Source: Vreelandella glaciei (GTDB lineage Bacteria > Pseudomonadota > Gammaproteobacteria > Pseudomonadales > Halomonadaceae). From it: 64,000 nucleotides of DNA. The position numbers and the translations under genes are program-made. The stretch covers positions 1 to 64,000 of the forward strand of contig NZ_JACCDE010000016.1 of assembly GCF_013415125.1 (NCBI RefSeq), read 5' to 3'. The notes under the pieces are model-generated. The model saw nothing but the letters and a program-made list of their open reading frames with translations, was not told where the DNA came from and searched no databases. Positions 17,812 to 27,582 of this stretch are shown piece by piece (position 1 is the stretch's first letter; the number at the start of each line of letters is the position of its first letter).

Positions 17812-18663
17812 TTAAACCTTATAGCCAGCTTCTCGCGCCAGCATGGTATTGGCTTTTAGCCACCCATCAATGTGCCCGCAGTCAAAAGTACGACCCAACA
17901 TCCGAAAGGCCTCCACGGATCCACCTTCTTGCATTAAGCTATCGATAGCATCAGTAAGTTGGACTTCGCCTCCAGCACCTGGAGGTAAGCCATCCAACAG
18001 CTGCATAATGCGATAAGGCAATACGTAACGGCCTATCACCGAAAGACGCGAGGGAGCATCTTCAGGCTTTGGCTTTTCTACCACACCACGCATAGCAGCA
18101 CTCTCACCAGGGGCTGGCTCATCACAGTCTACAATACCGTAACGATACACCTCCTCATGGGGAACAGCTTCCACCATAATTTGCGCCACCTGCTTAGCAT
18201 TCCAACGTTCAACCATGCTGCCTAAATCGCATGTACTACAGGAAATTTGAGGCTTCACCAGTACGTCCGGCAAAATAACCGCAAACGGCTCATCCTTATC
18301 CAGCAGGTAAGCGGCACAAAAAATCGCATGACCTAAGCCTTTTGCGCTCGGCTGGCGAACACTGGTTACCTTTAATTTTTTAGGGGAAATAGACGAAAGG
18401 ATTTGCAACTGGGCATCCTTGCCCTTGCTGGCCAGCGAGTGCTCAAGCTCAAAATGCGCATCAAAATGATCTTCAATGGCCGATTTTCCTGCTCGAGTCA
18501 CCAAAATAATTTCATTGATACCCGCTGCCAACGCCTCCTCTACTACGTGTTGTATCAATGGCCGATCAACAACGGGTACCATCTCTTTCGGAATGGCCTT
18601 ACTAATCGGCAACAAACGAGTACCAAACCCGGCTACGGGTATAATTGCTTTGCGTACCTGCAT
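17812..18663 (-). CDS. galU: UTP-glucose-1-phosphate uridylyltransferase GalU
   Basis: A 283-aa nucleotidyltransferase beginning MQVRKAIIPVAGFGTRLLP with the catalytic KAIPKEM motif near residue 22-28. The ATG at 18663 is chosen, preceded by AAGGAAG, since it starts right at the conserved N-terminus; an in-frame upstream start at 18720 would overlap pgi. It makes UDP-glucose, the precursor for GalE (UDP-Gal), Ugd (UDP-GlcA) and probably for the initiating transferase at 63-64 kb. It follows pgi closely, forming a pgi-galU unit. The C-terminal end is convergent with the SLC13 permease with no obvious terminator hairpin in the 12-base gap. Confidence 0.95.
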   Translation of the reverse strand: MQVRKAIIPVAGFGTRLLPISKAIPKEMVPVVDRPLIQHVVEEALAAGINEIILVTRAGKSAIEDHFDAHFELEHSLASKGKDAQLQILSSISPKKLKVTSVRQPSAKGLGHAIFCAAYLLDKDEPFAVILPDVLVKPQISCSTCDLGSMVERWNAKQVAQIMVEAVPHEEVYRYGIVDCDEPAPGESAAMRGVVEKPKPEDAPSRLSVIGRYVLPYRIMQLLDGLPPGAGGEVQLTDAIDSLMQEGGSVEAFRMLGRTFDCGHIDGWLKANTMLAREAGYKV

Positions 18664-18697
18664 CACGAATGGCTTCCTTTTCAAAATACATTTTAAG

Positions 18698-20374
18698 CTA
18701 CCCTGCTTTTTTCCAATCATTCAATTTAGCCAAAAGTTGAGTAGTGCTGGGATCTTCTACATTCTCCTGCTCAACAGATTTATCAGCAAGCGTTTGATAA
18801 AGACTGGTCGCTAACTGTTTACCGAGCTCTACACCAGGTTGGTCAAAAGGATTCAAGTTCCATAAAACTGATTGAACAAACACCTTATGCTCATAGAGCG
18901 CTAATAGTGCACCAATTGACCAAGGATCTAGCTGCTTCAATAGTAGGAAGGAATTAGGGTGATTACCACGATAACCTTGCGCAATTTGTCCCTTGAGCGC
19001 TACGGGAATAGCCTCATCCCCTAACGCAAAAAGCTGTGCTTGTGCCAAGCAATTTGCTAGTGTTAGCTGCTCTTGAGAGGCTAACGACTCTTGTACTTTA
19101 TCAGGCGCATTCACTTCACGCGTAGCCACAGCGACAAAGTCTGCGCTCACCGTATGCCCCCCCTGATGCAACAGTTGATAAAAAGCATGCTGCGCATTGG
19201 GCCCAACGTCCCCCCACATAATGGGGCATGTAGCATGATTAACGGAACGACCATCTAAGCCAATCTTTTTCCCGTTAGACTCCATTTCTAGTTGCTGTAA
19301 ATAAGCAGACAGGCTTTTTAGACGACCATCGTAGGGTAAGACCACATGCGTAGGAATATTAAGGAACTGACAATTCCAAGCGCCGACTAATGCCAACAAA
19401 GCAGGTAAATTAGTGGCCAATGGCGTGTCTATAAAGTGGCGATCCATTGCATGAGCGCCATCTAATAATGCATCAAAACATTCCGTACCCAGCTGCATAG
19501 CGACACTAATACCAATAGGCGACCAAAGTGAAAAGCGCCCTCCTATCCACTCCTTAAATACCAACTGATGAGACTCAGGAATACCAAAGGTGGTCATCTT
19601 TTCAGGCTTGGAAGAAACACCGATCAACTGGTAGCGACAGATAGTAGCCTCGTCTACCTCAAGTGCACTGCTAAGCCAAGCCAACACGGTACGCGCATTA
19701 AAGTGTGTATCGGCCGTAGTGAACGACTTTGAAGCAAGCACGATAAGGGTAGTCGCTGGATTCAAACGCTCCATTAAAGGCAGAATCTGCGACCCATCCA
19801 TCGTTGAAACATAATGCACGCCCACCTTCGTACTACTAGGAAGATCGGCTAATGACTCACTGATCAGTTTTGGCCCCAAATCAGAACCTCCAACACCAAT
19901 ATGCACTATATTGGTGATTGTTTGACCGGTGGCCCCAAACCATTCGCCTGCATGAACACGCTTAACCATTTTGGCCATACGGGCCCGCTGCTGCTGGCAA
20001 AAAGCAGCAGCGTACTCCATTCCTGCTGGAGGGGTCGCCGTTTCAGGCCACCTTGCGGCCATGTGCAAAGCGGCACGCTGCTCGGAAGGGTTAACCATCT
20101 CCCCAGCGAAGAATGCTTGACGCCTGGCTTCAATACCGCAACTGCGCGCCCATTCAATCAATAGTGCTATTGTTTTTTGGGTAAGCCGTTGCTTGCTGAA
20201 ATCAACATGAAGCGAGCCAAAGGTAAACGCCAGTGCTTTAGCACGTTGCTTCGCCGTTGGGCCATTGCCAATGAGGTCGCGTAGAGACTGAGCCTGCAGC
20301 CTCATAGCATGAACCGCTAGTTCATTGGCAGGCGTGTAAAGACGTTGGTTTACCGCTGATAGTGGGGCATCCAT
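18698..20374 (-). CDS. pgi: Glucose-6-phosphate isomerase Pgi
   Basis: A 558-aa phosphoglucose isomerase of normal length. Signatures seen include the GVGGSDLGPKLI sugar-phosphate loop, FTTADTHFNA, GGRFSLWSPIG, and DVGPNAQHAFYQLLHQG close to the catalytic His/Lys region. It interconverts glucose-6-phosphate and fructose-6-phosphate and so links central metabolism to Pgm and GalU. AAGGAAG precedes the ATG. A strong terminator (20485-20523) separates it from the upstream pgm, so pgi-galU likely has its own promoter in the 110-base remainder of the spacer. Confidence 0.95.
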   Translation of the reverse strand: MDAPLSAVNQRLYTPANELAVHAMRLQAQSLRDLIGNGPTAKQRAKALAFTFGSLHVDFSKQRLTQKTIALLIEWARSCGIEARRQAFFAGEMVNPSEQRAALHMAARWPETATPPAGMEYAAAFCQQQRARMAKMVKRVHAGEWFGATGQTITNIVHIGVGGSDLGPKLISESLADLPSSTKVGVHYVSTMDGSQILPLMERLNPATTLIVLASKSFTTADTHFNARTVLAWLSSALEVDEATICRYQLIGVSSKPEKMTTFGIPESHQLVFKEWIGGRFSLWSPIGISVAMQLGTECFDALLDGAHAMDRHFIDTPLATNLPALLALVGAWNCQFLNIPTHVVLPYDGRLKSLSAYLQQLEMESNGKKIGLDGRSVNHATCPIMWGDVGPNAQHAFYQLLHQGGHTVSADFVAVATREVNAPDKVQESLASQEQLTLANCLAQAQLFALGDEAIPVALKGQIAQGYRGNHPNSFLLLKQLDPWSIGALLALYEHKVFVQSVLWNLNPFDQPGVELGKQLATSLYQTLADKSVEQENVEDPSTTQLLAKLNDWKKAG

Positions 20375-20484
20375 GGTGTCTTCCTTATAGGCTAAATAAA
20401 CAGATAACTACTCATTTTATGAAGCAAGCGATGAGCCATTTCCACCCTCTCAACATTTAATCTTATGTTTTACAACGTGATGAC

Positions 20485-20523
20485 AAAAAAGGCAGAAGCC
20501 CAAATAAATTTTAAGCTCCTGCC
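20485..20523 (-). terminator. Intrinsic terminator after pgm
   Basis: On the minus strand, GGCAGGAGC (20515-20523) pairs with GCTTCTGCC (20491-20499) as a 9-bp stem with one G-U pair, around a 15-base AT-rich loop, immediately followed by six T residues (20485-20490). It begins 24 bases after the pgm stop codon, a textbook position for ending the galE-pgm transcript. Confidence 0.85.
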
Positions 20524-20546
20524 ATAATCGAAGACTAATAAGACTT

Positions 20547-22127
20547 TTATCCTCTCAAAACACCGGAAAGTAGCCGGGCAGCACTTTCAATTAGCTCATC
20601 TAAATGCTGAGGGCCTTTGAAGCTTTCCGCATATATTTTATAAAGCGATTCGGTACCGCTAGGTCGGGCTGCAAACCAACCATTATCGGTCGTTACCTTA
20701 AGACCACCAATGGAGGCATCATTGCCAGGCGCTTTTACCAACACCGCTGTAATAGGATCACCCGCTAGCATCGTCTCTGTGACACTTTCAGCACTTAACT
20801 GCTTGAACGCTGCTTTTTCCTCAGGCGTACAAGCAGTATCTACTCGCTTATAGAAAGGCTCGCCGAAACGCTCAGTCAGCGAGCGGTAATACTCACTAGG
20901 CGTTTTCCCCGTTACCGCAGTGATCTCTGCCGCTAACAAGCACAACGCGATACCATCTTTGTCTGTCGACCAAGGTTTACCATCACGAGTAAGCAAGCTA
21001 GCCCCTGCGCTCTCCTCCCCACCAAACGCTAACCACCCTTCGTGCAGCCCATCAACAAACCACTTAAAGCCCACAGGTACTTCATAAAGCTCCCGCCCAT
21101 GAGAGGCTACCACTCGGTCAATCATTGAAGAAGAGACTAATGTTTTACCTACTTTTAGCGACTCCGCCCATTCAGGTCGATGCCCCATAAGGTAATCCAC
21201 ACACACCGCCAAAAAATGGTTAGGGTTCATCAAACCATTAGCATCAACAATGCCATGCCGATCAGCATCAGGGTCATTACCAAAGGCGATATCGAAACGG
21301 TCTTTAATTTCAAGCAGGTTGGCCATTGCCGCCGCGCTAGAGCAATCCATTCGAATTTTGCCGTCATGATCTGGCGGCATAAATGCAAAATTGACGTCCA
21401 AAGTGGTATTAACCACTTCTAAGTTCAGGCCATAATGTTCGGCTATCGCCTGCCAAACAGGCAAAGCAGTCCCCCCCATAGGATCCACACCCAGAGTCAG
21501 GTTAGCTTTTTTAATCGCAGTTATATCGACGACAGAACCTAATTGAGCGACATAATGTGAGGTAAAGTCATACTCCTGTGCGTAGTCGAGCATATTTTCA
21601 ACGGGCACAGGGGAGATATCGCTTAACCGGCGCAATAGATAGGCATTCGCACGATGTTCAATCCATTCCGTCGCGCCTGTATCAGCAGGGCCGCCATGGT
21701 GAGGATTATATTTAATCCCGCCATCTTCTGGCGGGTTATGGGAAGGCGTGATGATCAAACCGTCTGACAAGGAGGCGCCTAGCATAGCGTTATGCTGCAA
21801 AATCGCTCGGCTCACTAACGGTGTGGCGGTATAGCCATGATTTTTTTCAATCATTACAGGCACTTTATTCGCAGCTAACACCTGTAATACGCACTGCCAC
21901 GCGGGTCTGGAAAGCGCATGCGTATCAAATGCTAAAAAAAGGGGCCCCTGATAATCCACTTCTCGGCGATAGTCGACCACAGCTTGAGTAATGGCGATAA
22001 TATGTCCCGCATTAAACGTTCGCTCTGTCGCACGCCCTCGATGACCAGACGTACCGAACGCGACGCGTTCCTTTATAACGCTTACATCCGGCTGCTCACT
22101 AAAAAATGCCTCAACTATATCGCTCAT
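20547..22127 (-). CDS. pgm: Phosphoglucomutase Pgm
   Basis: A 526-aa alpha-D-phosphohexomutase. It has the N-terminal FGTSGHRG motif, the active-site phosphoserine (residue 129) in TPSHNPPEDGG, the metal loop DPDADRHG, and the C-terminal phosphate-binding RPSGTE. It converts glucose-6-phosphate to glucose-1-phosphate for GalU and RmlA. The ATG at 22127 is preferred; a GTG immediately before it would add one residue. It follows galE with a 47-base gap and is terminated by the hairpin at 20485-20523. Confidence 0.95.
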   Translation of the reverse strand: MSDIVEAFFSEQPDVSVIKERVAFGTSGHRGRATERTFNAGHIIAITQAVVDYRREVDYQGPLFLAFDTHALSRPAWQCVLQVLAANKVPVMIEKNHGYTATPLVSRAILQHNAMLGASLSDGLIITPSHNPPEDGGIKYNPHHGGPADTGATEWIEHRANAYLLRRLSDISPVPVENMLDYAQEYDFTSHYVAQLGSVVDITAIKKANLTLGVDPMGGTALPVWQAIAEHYGLNLEVVNTTLDVNFAFMPPDHDGKIRMDCSSAAAMANLLEIKDRFDIAFGNDPDADRHGIVDANGLMNPNHFLAVCVDYLMGHRPEWAESLKVGKTLVSSSMIDRVVASHGRELYEVPVGFKWFVDGLHEGWLAFGGEESAGASLLTRDGKPWSTDKDGIALCLLAAEITAVTGKTPSEYYRSLTERFGEPFYKRVDTACTPEEKAAFKQLSAESVTETMLAGDPITAVLVKAPGNDASIGGLKVTTDNGWFAARPSGTESLYKIYAESFKGPQHLDELIESAARLLSGVLRG

Positions 22128-22174
22128 CACACCCGCCCTTTTCGCTTAAAGATATTGTCAAAACTATCGCTTTC

Positions 22175-23170
22175 CTAGTCTAATTTAGCCAATTTTTTCT
22201 CCCATGCCCATGCATGTCGGATAATAGTGTCCAACGCCGAGAAGTTGGGATACCAACCAAGTACCTTTCGCACAAGGGCTGAATCTGCGACCAGTGTTGC
22301 CGGGTCTCCTGAGCGCCGCTCCCCCTCAAGCACCACGATATCCCGGCCATCGTCTGCCACCACACGCCTAACCGCATCGATCACCTGCTGCACAGAAAAT
22401 CCCGCTCCATTGCCCAAATTATAGGCATTCGCCCCTATAATCTGTTTATTCAACAGTGCCTTTAAGGCAAGAGCATGAGCAGAGCATAAATCTTCAATAT
22501 GGATATAATCGCGGACACAGGTACCATCCTCTGTCGCATAATCACGGCCAAAAACGGTAACAGCCTCACGCCGACCTGAAGCCGCTTGTAGAATAATAGG
22601 AATTAAATGTGTTTCAGGATCATGACATTCACCAATCTCACCACCCGGGTCCCCACCACAAGCATTAAAATAGCGTAACGACACGGAATTAAGTCCATAG
22701 GCAGCGGCATAGTCGCTTAAGATACGTTCAACCATCAGCTTAGACATACCATATGGGTTGATCGGCTGCTGTGGATGAGCTTCATCAATAGGCAGATAAT
22801 GAGGCTCACCAAAAGTAGCCGCTGTCGACGAAAAAATGAACTGCTTCACATCGTGTCGCACCATGACATCAAGCAAATTTAGCGTATTAGCCACATTATT
22901 GCGATAATATTTACTTGGGTGCTGCACAGACTCTCCCACCAAACTGCAGGCAGCAAAATGCATGACACCATCAAACTCATATTGATTAAATAAATTTTCC
23001 AGCAAGACAATATCGGCTAAATCACCGACCACCAACTCGCCGTAACACGCCAATTCACGGAAACCACTGGTTAAGTTATCCAGTACAACAACATTGTGCC
23101 CCTCTAAGCTAAGTTGCTTCACCATATGTGAACCAATATAGCCAGCGCCTCCAACAATTAATAAATTCAC
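22175..23170 (-). CDS. galE: UDP-glucose 4-epimerase GalE
   Basis: A 331-aa extended SDR. It has the NAD-binding GGAGYIGSH at 7-15, Ser115 in FSSTAATFG, and the catalytic Tyr140/Lys144 in YGMSK, plus the GalE-type DGTCVRDYIHI stretch. It interconverts UDP-glucose and UDP-galactose (possibly the N-acetyl forms). It starts with GTG at 23170, supported by AGGTG just upstream. It leads a galE-pgm pair that follows the glycosyltransferase block after a 47-base gap. Confidence 0.93.
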   Translation of the reverse strand: MNLLIVGGAGYIGSHMVKQLSLEGHNVVVLDNLTSGFRELACYGELVVGDLADIVLLENLFNQYEFDGVMHFAACSLVGESVQHPSKYYRNNVANTLNLLDVMVRHDVKQFIFSSTAATFGEPHYLPIDEAHPQQPINPYGMSKLMVERILSDYAAAYGLNSVSLRYFNACGGDPGGEIGECHDPETHLIPIILQAASGRREAVTVFGRDYATEDGTCVRDYIHIEDLCSAHALALKALLNKQIIGANAYNLGNGAGFSVQQVIDAVRRVVADDGRDIVVLEGERRSGDPATLVADSALVRKVLGWYPNFSALDTIIRHAWAWEKKLAKLD

Positions 23171-23217
23171 GATTCACCTATTAATTTCAGTATAAAAAAT
23201 AAAACATCTTATAAATC

Positions 23218-25359
23218 TTAAGAAGCAGAGAACTTAATCGACTCACCAGCTAACGGAGCATTAACTTTTAAGGGTGTAAATTGTAAGAAGCTATACAGCT
23301 CCTCCTCAATCCAACGCTGTTCAAAGGGAGGGACTGCCGCATAACTGCAGCGCCTATCGCGCATTAACACATCCAAGCGCCGGAACGCATGGCCACTAGC
23401 GGCCCGCTGATAAACCTGCTGGGCACCACGGAGGGTAAACGTAAGCTGACTGGCACTTTTATCCTGTACTTTTTCATCTTCTAAAGCCACCACCATTAGA
23501 TTCCGCTTCCAACGCAAGGTATCAAGGTAGCCAATGGAAGAAACATTTAAAGCGAATGCCAACACTCCTTGATTCACTTTAGCATTCAAGTGGGATAAAT
23601 CAGCAAGGTAATAGTGCCAATCTAAAGAGTTATCGTCTTGGGAGGCAACTGAGAATGGGTCATGGTAAAGCTCTGAACCAAGCTTATCCTTTAAAAATGC
23701 TTGAACGCCCTCTAAGGCATGTTCTTCATCATAGACAAACACCACTATTTTTGAGTAAATAGACTTTAAAAAATCCCAATGATTATGCTCAGCTGAAAGC
23801 AACGCTGGCCAACGGACTTTGGCTTGATAAAAGCGCAGAAAGCTATTGAAGGAACGAGAAGTCGTGTATTTACCATCAAGGGAAGCAACCAGCTCTCCCA
23901 CTAATGGTAGTGACAAACGACTCAATTCACAGTTTCTATTTTGCAAAAGATGAAGAACTTTACTTTTTAAATAAAGATCTTCCATAAGCGCTTTATTAAT
24001 TGGTGCAACACGACTTCGGTCTATCATTATTACATGACAGTCACTGTTCCAGCGCAGTATTTCCAAATACCTTAAAGCATTATCGCCAAGGGAAAAAATA
24101 ATTGTTTTACCAGGATTCTGAAAAGCAATATCCCCTAACTGCTGGTGCCACTGATGCTGCATTAACGTTACCGCATCGGGCTCAGCTATCAAACCATGCC
24201 GATGACTATAACCAGCACCGACCTCCGTATTATCAAATAAGTCTCCATATACCACGGTGTGCTGGAGTTTATTTAATTCTAGCAAAGCTTGGTATTTGGT
24301 TTCGGGCTCAGATCCGATTAATATCAACATCGGGTTAGGAATAGATTTTACATAGTCATAGGGGTTTTCATAGCTAGAATCAAGACTATGCCAACGATGC
24401 TGCTCTATCCCCCTCAACATTGCAGAGCGCTCTTCCAAGTAGAGACGTTCGGCTTCAGCACCTTCAAGCAAATTAGCGAACTCACTAATGTCAAGTGGCG
24501 CAATCCTAGCTAAGCGATCACGAAGCTGGTGAGCGCGATAACTGACCTTCCGAACGAAAAAGCGATTTTCGCCTAATAACTCGGGATAGTCATCATCATA
24601 ATAAACCCTTGGAATCCCCCAGTTATTAAACTTATAGCGAGTGATTAATTCATCACTAATTTGCTCATTGGGTATGAGATTAGCCACCATGGTTTGAAAA
24701 AAAAGCTCATCGGGCACCCAAGTGCGCCGATAAAATGTCTTCAATGCCGGATGACTGCGGTAAAGATCAAGAACGCTAAATACAGTACTTCGCCGTAAGC
24801 ACCACCACTGCGATCCCATATGAGCCGTATGATTCAGCGGTATCGCACGCTTTATTTTCAGCTTGCGCTGCAACTTAAGCGACCAATCAAACCAAAATGT
24901 TTGGTAACGCCAGTTAAAAAAATGGTACTTCGACCAACGCTGTTTCTGAAGCCCTGCGGTCACCCATTTATTTTTTTCCGCATTGACAGCTTCAATGTGA
25001 TCCTGGCCACTTTCCGCTAAAAAGTGTTCAAGCAACTGTATCGGTTTAACCGGCATACACGAGCCAGAAATCAGCATAAAATAATCGCTGTCCACATCGT
25101 GCTGTTGAATGGCAGCCATACAATTAAGGGTAGCCTGCACAATAGACCACTCACCCCACACCACTTTTACACGCTCAGCAAAATAAATATTGCCGGGCAG
25201 TTGATCGTAGCCCCAATCTGCCACAGCAGCAGATAAATCGCCCCCACTAGAGGCATCATGGTGCACAAACACGTTACTACCAGCGCTCAGTAGCGACCCT
25301 AATAAATCTTTAAGCTGTTCTGGCTTCTCGTGTGCGAGCAAAACGAATGACACTTTCAC
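23218..25359 (-). CDS. GT14-family (beta-1,6-N-acetylglucosaminyltransferase-like) glycosyltransferase with large C-terminal domain
   Basis: A 713-aa protein. Residues about 1-290 match the core-2/I-branching (GT14) family: VSFVLLAHEKPEQL, VFVHHDASS, VWGEWSIVQATL, YFMLISGSCMPVKP, SQWWCLRR and TWVPDELFFQT. The following roughly 400 residues (from MLILIGSEPETK) form an extra domain of the sort called DUF5928, of unknown function. There is no ATG; GTG at 25359 is chosen because GGAGG (25370-25374) lies 10 bases upstream, while the alternative TTG abuts that site. It begins 2 bases after the stop of the upstream GT2 gene. A xylosyl- or hexosaminyl-transfer role is possible; the donor cannot be read from sequence. 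Confidence 0.82.
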   Translation of the reverse strand: MKVSFVLLAHEKPEQLKDLLGSLLSAGSNVFVHHDASSGGDLSAAVADWGYDQLPGNIYFAERVKVVWGEWSIVQATLNCMAAIQQHDVDSDYFMLISGSCMPVKPIQLLEHFLAESGQDHIEAVNAEKNKWVTAGLQKQRWSKYHFFNWRYQTFWFDWSLKLQRKLKIKRAIPLNHTAHMGSQWWCLRRSTVFSVLDLYRSHPALKTFYRRTWVPDELFFQTMVANLIPNEQISDELITRYKFNNWGIPRVYYDDDYPELLGENRFFVRKVSYRAHQLRDRLARIAPLDISEFANLLEGAEAERLYLEERSAMLRGIEQHRWHSLDSSYENPYDYVKSIPNPMLILIGSEPETKYQALLELNKLQHTVVYGDLFDNTEVGAGYSHRHGLIAEPDAVTLMQHQWHQQLGDIAFQNPGKTIIFSLGDNALRYLEILRWNSDCHVIMIDRSRVAPINKALMEDLYLKSKVLHLLQNRNCELSRLSLPLVGELVASLDGKYTTSRSFNSFLRFYQAKVRWPALLSAEHNHWDFLKSIYSKIVVFVYDEEHALEGVQAFLKDKLGSELYHDPFSVASQDDNSLDWHYYLADLSHLNAKVNQGVLAFALNVSSIGYLDTLRWKRNLMVVALEDEKVQDKSASQLTFTLRGAQQVYQRAASGHAFRRLDVLMRDRRCSYAAVPPFEQRWIEEELYSFLQFTPLKVNAPLAGESIKFSAS

Positions 25360-25361
25360 TA

Positions 25362-26369
25362 TTACCAACCTCCTAAATTTATTAGCCCGCGTTTAGCCAG
25401 ATCTTTCCATCCTTTAAAAGGTACCGATACATGCTGATCATAGAGTATATCTTTCTGATCAATCACAGCGCCATACTGCTTATATTCAGCAGAATCGTTA
25501 TAATGCTGCTTAGCAATCATTTCCTGCTTTACTTTATCATTTAACTGACTAATGAATTTAAAATGCAGCAGCGCCCCCGTTACCATACGTTCATCTATGC
25601 AGCGATTTAAGCGACGTGGCAACATCATGTGCATAGAGGAAATATAGACATAGTTCCATTTCCATTTAACAAGAGGTACTTTATTCAATGCTGGTGAACT
25701 AGCTGGTTGTTGTTTAGAAAACACTCGACGCCTAACGCCACCCTGCACATACAAATTTCGATAATTTCCATTGTACTGTTTTGAATAACCATAACCATCG
25801 AAATAAGGGCAGGCGTTTAGTGGGTCTGTCCCTTCTTCATAGAAAGTATCAGCAACAGCTTTATCGCTGTACATATCAAGCATGATAGTAAAAAATGAGT
25901 CCTGTTTTATAGCTTCCAAATACTGAGTAAGATCTCGCAGATCGCGCGTTTCCATATGCGGATAAACAAAAAATTCATCAGGATCACAAGTAAAACACCA
26001 GTGCCCACGGCCATAACGGAAAAGCAAATTATTAAGCCAGTGCATTCCAAAATTAGAGTCTTTATAGCTACCCTTCGTATAATAGTGGGTAACATCCGGC
26101 TGTTCAGCCAATAGCGCAGTGGTATTATCAGTAGAACCATTATCGGCAATAAAAAAATGATCAACGCCAAGACGACGGTAATAATCTAAAAAGAAGGCAA
26201 GCCGGTGCCCTTCATTTTTCATTGTTGAGAATAGAAGAATACTATTTGTCGAATAACTCGCACTCCCTTTTTTAACTCGTGTCAGACTTTTTCCGCTGGA
26301 ATAGGCTGCACGAGCATAGGGGTAAATTTCACTTAACCAACTCCATTGCTTTTTAAAAATCTTAAACAT
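25362..26369 (-). CDS. Glycosyltransferase family 2/92-like protein
   Basis: A 335-aa protein with the GT-A style opening LLFSTMKNEGHRLAFFLDYY, the sugar-nucleotide loop FFIADNGSTDNT, and the acidic metal motif CDPDEFFVY. This is the layout of the Glyco_tranf_2_4 family, often annotated as glycosyltransferase family 2. No membrane segment is apparent, so it would act at the cytoplasmic face. It is AT-rich relative to the precursor genes and lies between the pyruvyltransferase gene and the large GT14 gene on the same strand with very short gaps, consistent with one operon. Donor and acceptor are unknown. Confidence 0.83.
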   Translation of the reverse strand: MFKIFKKQWSWLSEIYPYARAAYSSGKSLTRVKKGSASYSTNSILLFSTMKNEGHRLAFFLDYYRRLGVDHFFIADNGSTDNTTALLAEQPDVTHYYTKGSYKDSNFGMHWLNNLLFRYGRGHWCFTCDPDEFFVYPHMETRDLRDLTQYLEAIKQDSFFTIMLDMYSDKAVADTFYEEGTDPLNACPYFDGYGYSKQYNGNYRNLYVQGGVRRRVFSKQQPASSPALNKVPLVKWKWNYVYISSMHMMLPRRLNRCIDERMVTGALLHFKFISQLNDKVKQEMIAKQHYNDSAEYKQYGAVIDQKDILYDQHVSVPFKGWKDLAKRGLINLGGW

Positions 26370-26393
26370 GATCGCCCCGGCAGTTACTAAAAT

Positions 26394-27515
26394 TTATGGC
26401 AAATAAAGTGATTGGCAGAAACCTAATTTCTGCTCATGCAAGCATACGTCTTGCTGAGCAATATATGCTTCTTTTTCAGTCACAACAGGGGGCGAAAACT
26501 GAGTGAAATCAGTAAACTTCATGTCAGATCCACGGTCAACAATCGACTGATGCTTCACGTTATAATACTTGCTATCTTTTGAGTAGATACCATTTACACC
26601 CGCTCTAGCCAGTATAAAGTGCACATGGAAGCGAGCACATATAGCGAAATCATTAGGACCGACGTTAATTTTTTTATAGAGCGAATCTTTAATTACTAGC
26701 TTTTGGGCGGCTGGAATTTTCTTTTTAACAATGTCAAAAACCTCATTATCCTGCCAAGGGTAGCTTTCGAAAAACAAAACCTCATCAAACGTAGCAGAAA
26801 ATGCCTGCAAATTATCCCAATACTCTGAAGTAACTTTATTCAAATTATACGCAAGAAAAGAAAGATAGAGCCTCTTTTTTGAATTATCCTTTTTGACAAT
26901 ATCGGTAATGGCATACAAATAGCAATCATCCAAACCATTAACAAAATGACCGTTAGTAAATTTACTCTTAAGCCATCTAAAATTGTCAACATCGCGTAGT
27001 TCGAAAGCATGATAATGTGCAAAGATGTTATTTAGCAGCTCTAGCTGTTCTTTCTTTGGCTCTGGTGCAGGGCCAAAACCGATCCCTGTAGCGACTATTT
27101 TTTTTCCGTATTTTTCTTTTAAAGAAGCAAGAAAGCCGATGTAAAAGCCCTTCTCAGGATCATAATTATTCAAATACCCCCCACCGTGAAGGTGAACTAT
27201 GTCAGCTTCAAAAAACGGTTTAAGATCATATTGGTGATACTTCTCGACGCCACCATTATCGATAAAATGGTAGCCCCGAAGCACCTGTTCCCAAAAACCT
27301 ATTTCAGAGAAGCTTTTGGCCACTTTAACCAAGTCATCTTTAAATTTAATATTTCTTGTTTCACCGTGTAGTTTCTTTTCTTTATCCGCTATATTTTCAT
27401 ATAACGTAACCGTTGACCCAGGTAGATGCTCTTTGAAAAAGTCTATCCAACCTTTAACAATCAACTCATCACCGTAATTGGGCGCACCGGCACCACCGAT
27501 AAGAACAATATTCAA
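26394..27515 (-). CDS. Polysaccharide pyruvyltransferase family protein
   Basis: A 373-aa protein of the CsaB/WcaK/ExoV superfamily: N-terminal IVLIGGAGAPNYGDELIVKG, central VHLHGGGYLNNY, the VATGIGFGP segment, and the ARFHVHFILARAGV region of the second GT-B-like domain. These enzymes place a pyruvate ketal from phosphoenolpyruvate on a sugar. It has a TTG start at 27515, supported by GGGAG 7 bases upstream and by conservation of the sequence from residue 2. The coding sequence is AT-rich. A pyruvylated sugar in the polymer is the straightforward prediction, although some family members may do other transfers. Confidence 0.83.
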   Translation of the reverse strand: MNIVLIGGAGAPNYGDELIVKGWIDFFKEHLPGSTVTLYENIADKEKKLHGETRNIKFKDDLVKVAKSFSEIGFWEQVLRGYHFIDNGGVEKYHQYDLKPFFEADIVHLHGGGYLNNYDPEKGFYIGFLASLKEKYGKKIVATGIGFGPAPEPKKEQLELLNNIFAHYHAFELRDVDNFRWLKSKFTNGHFVNGLDDCYLYAITDIVKKDNSKKRLYLSFLAYNLNKVTSEYWDNLQAFSATFDEVLFFESYPWQDNEVFDIVKKKIPAAQKLVIKDSLYKKINVGPNDFAICARFHVHFILARAGVNGIYSKDSKYYNVKHQSIVDRGSDMKFTDFTQFSPPVVTEKEAYIAQQDVCLHEQKLGFCQSLYLP

Positions 27516-27582
27516 AACTTAACTCCCAACATGAAATCCAAAATACTTTTAAAAGCCGCATCCCAAAAGAGACTGCTTTACT

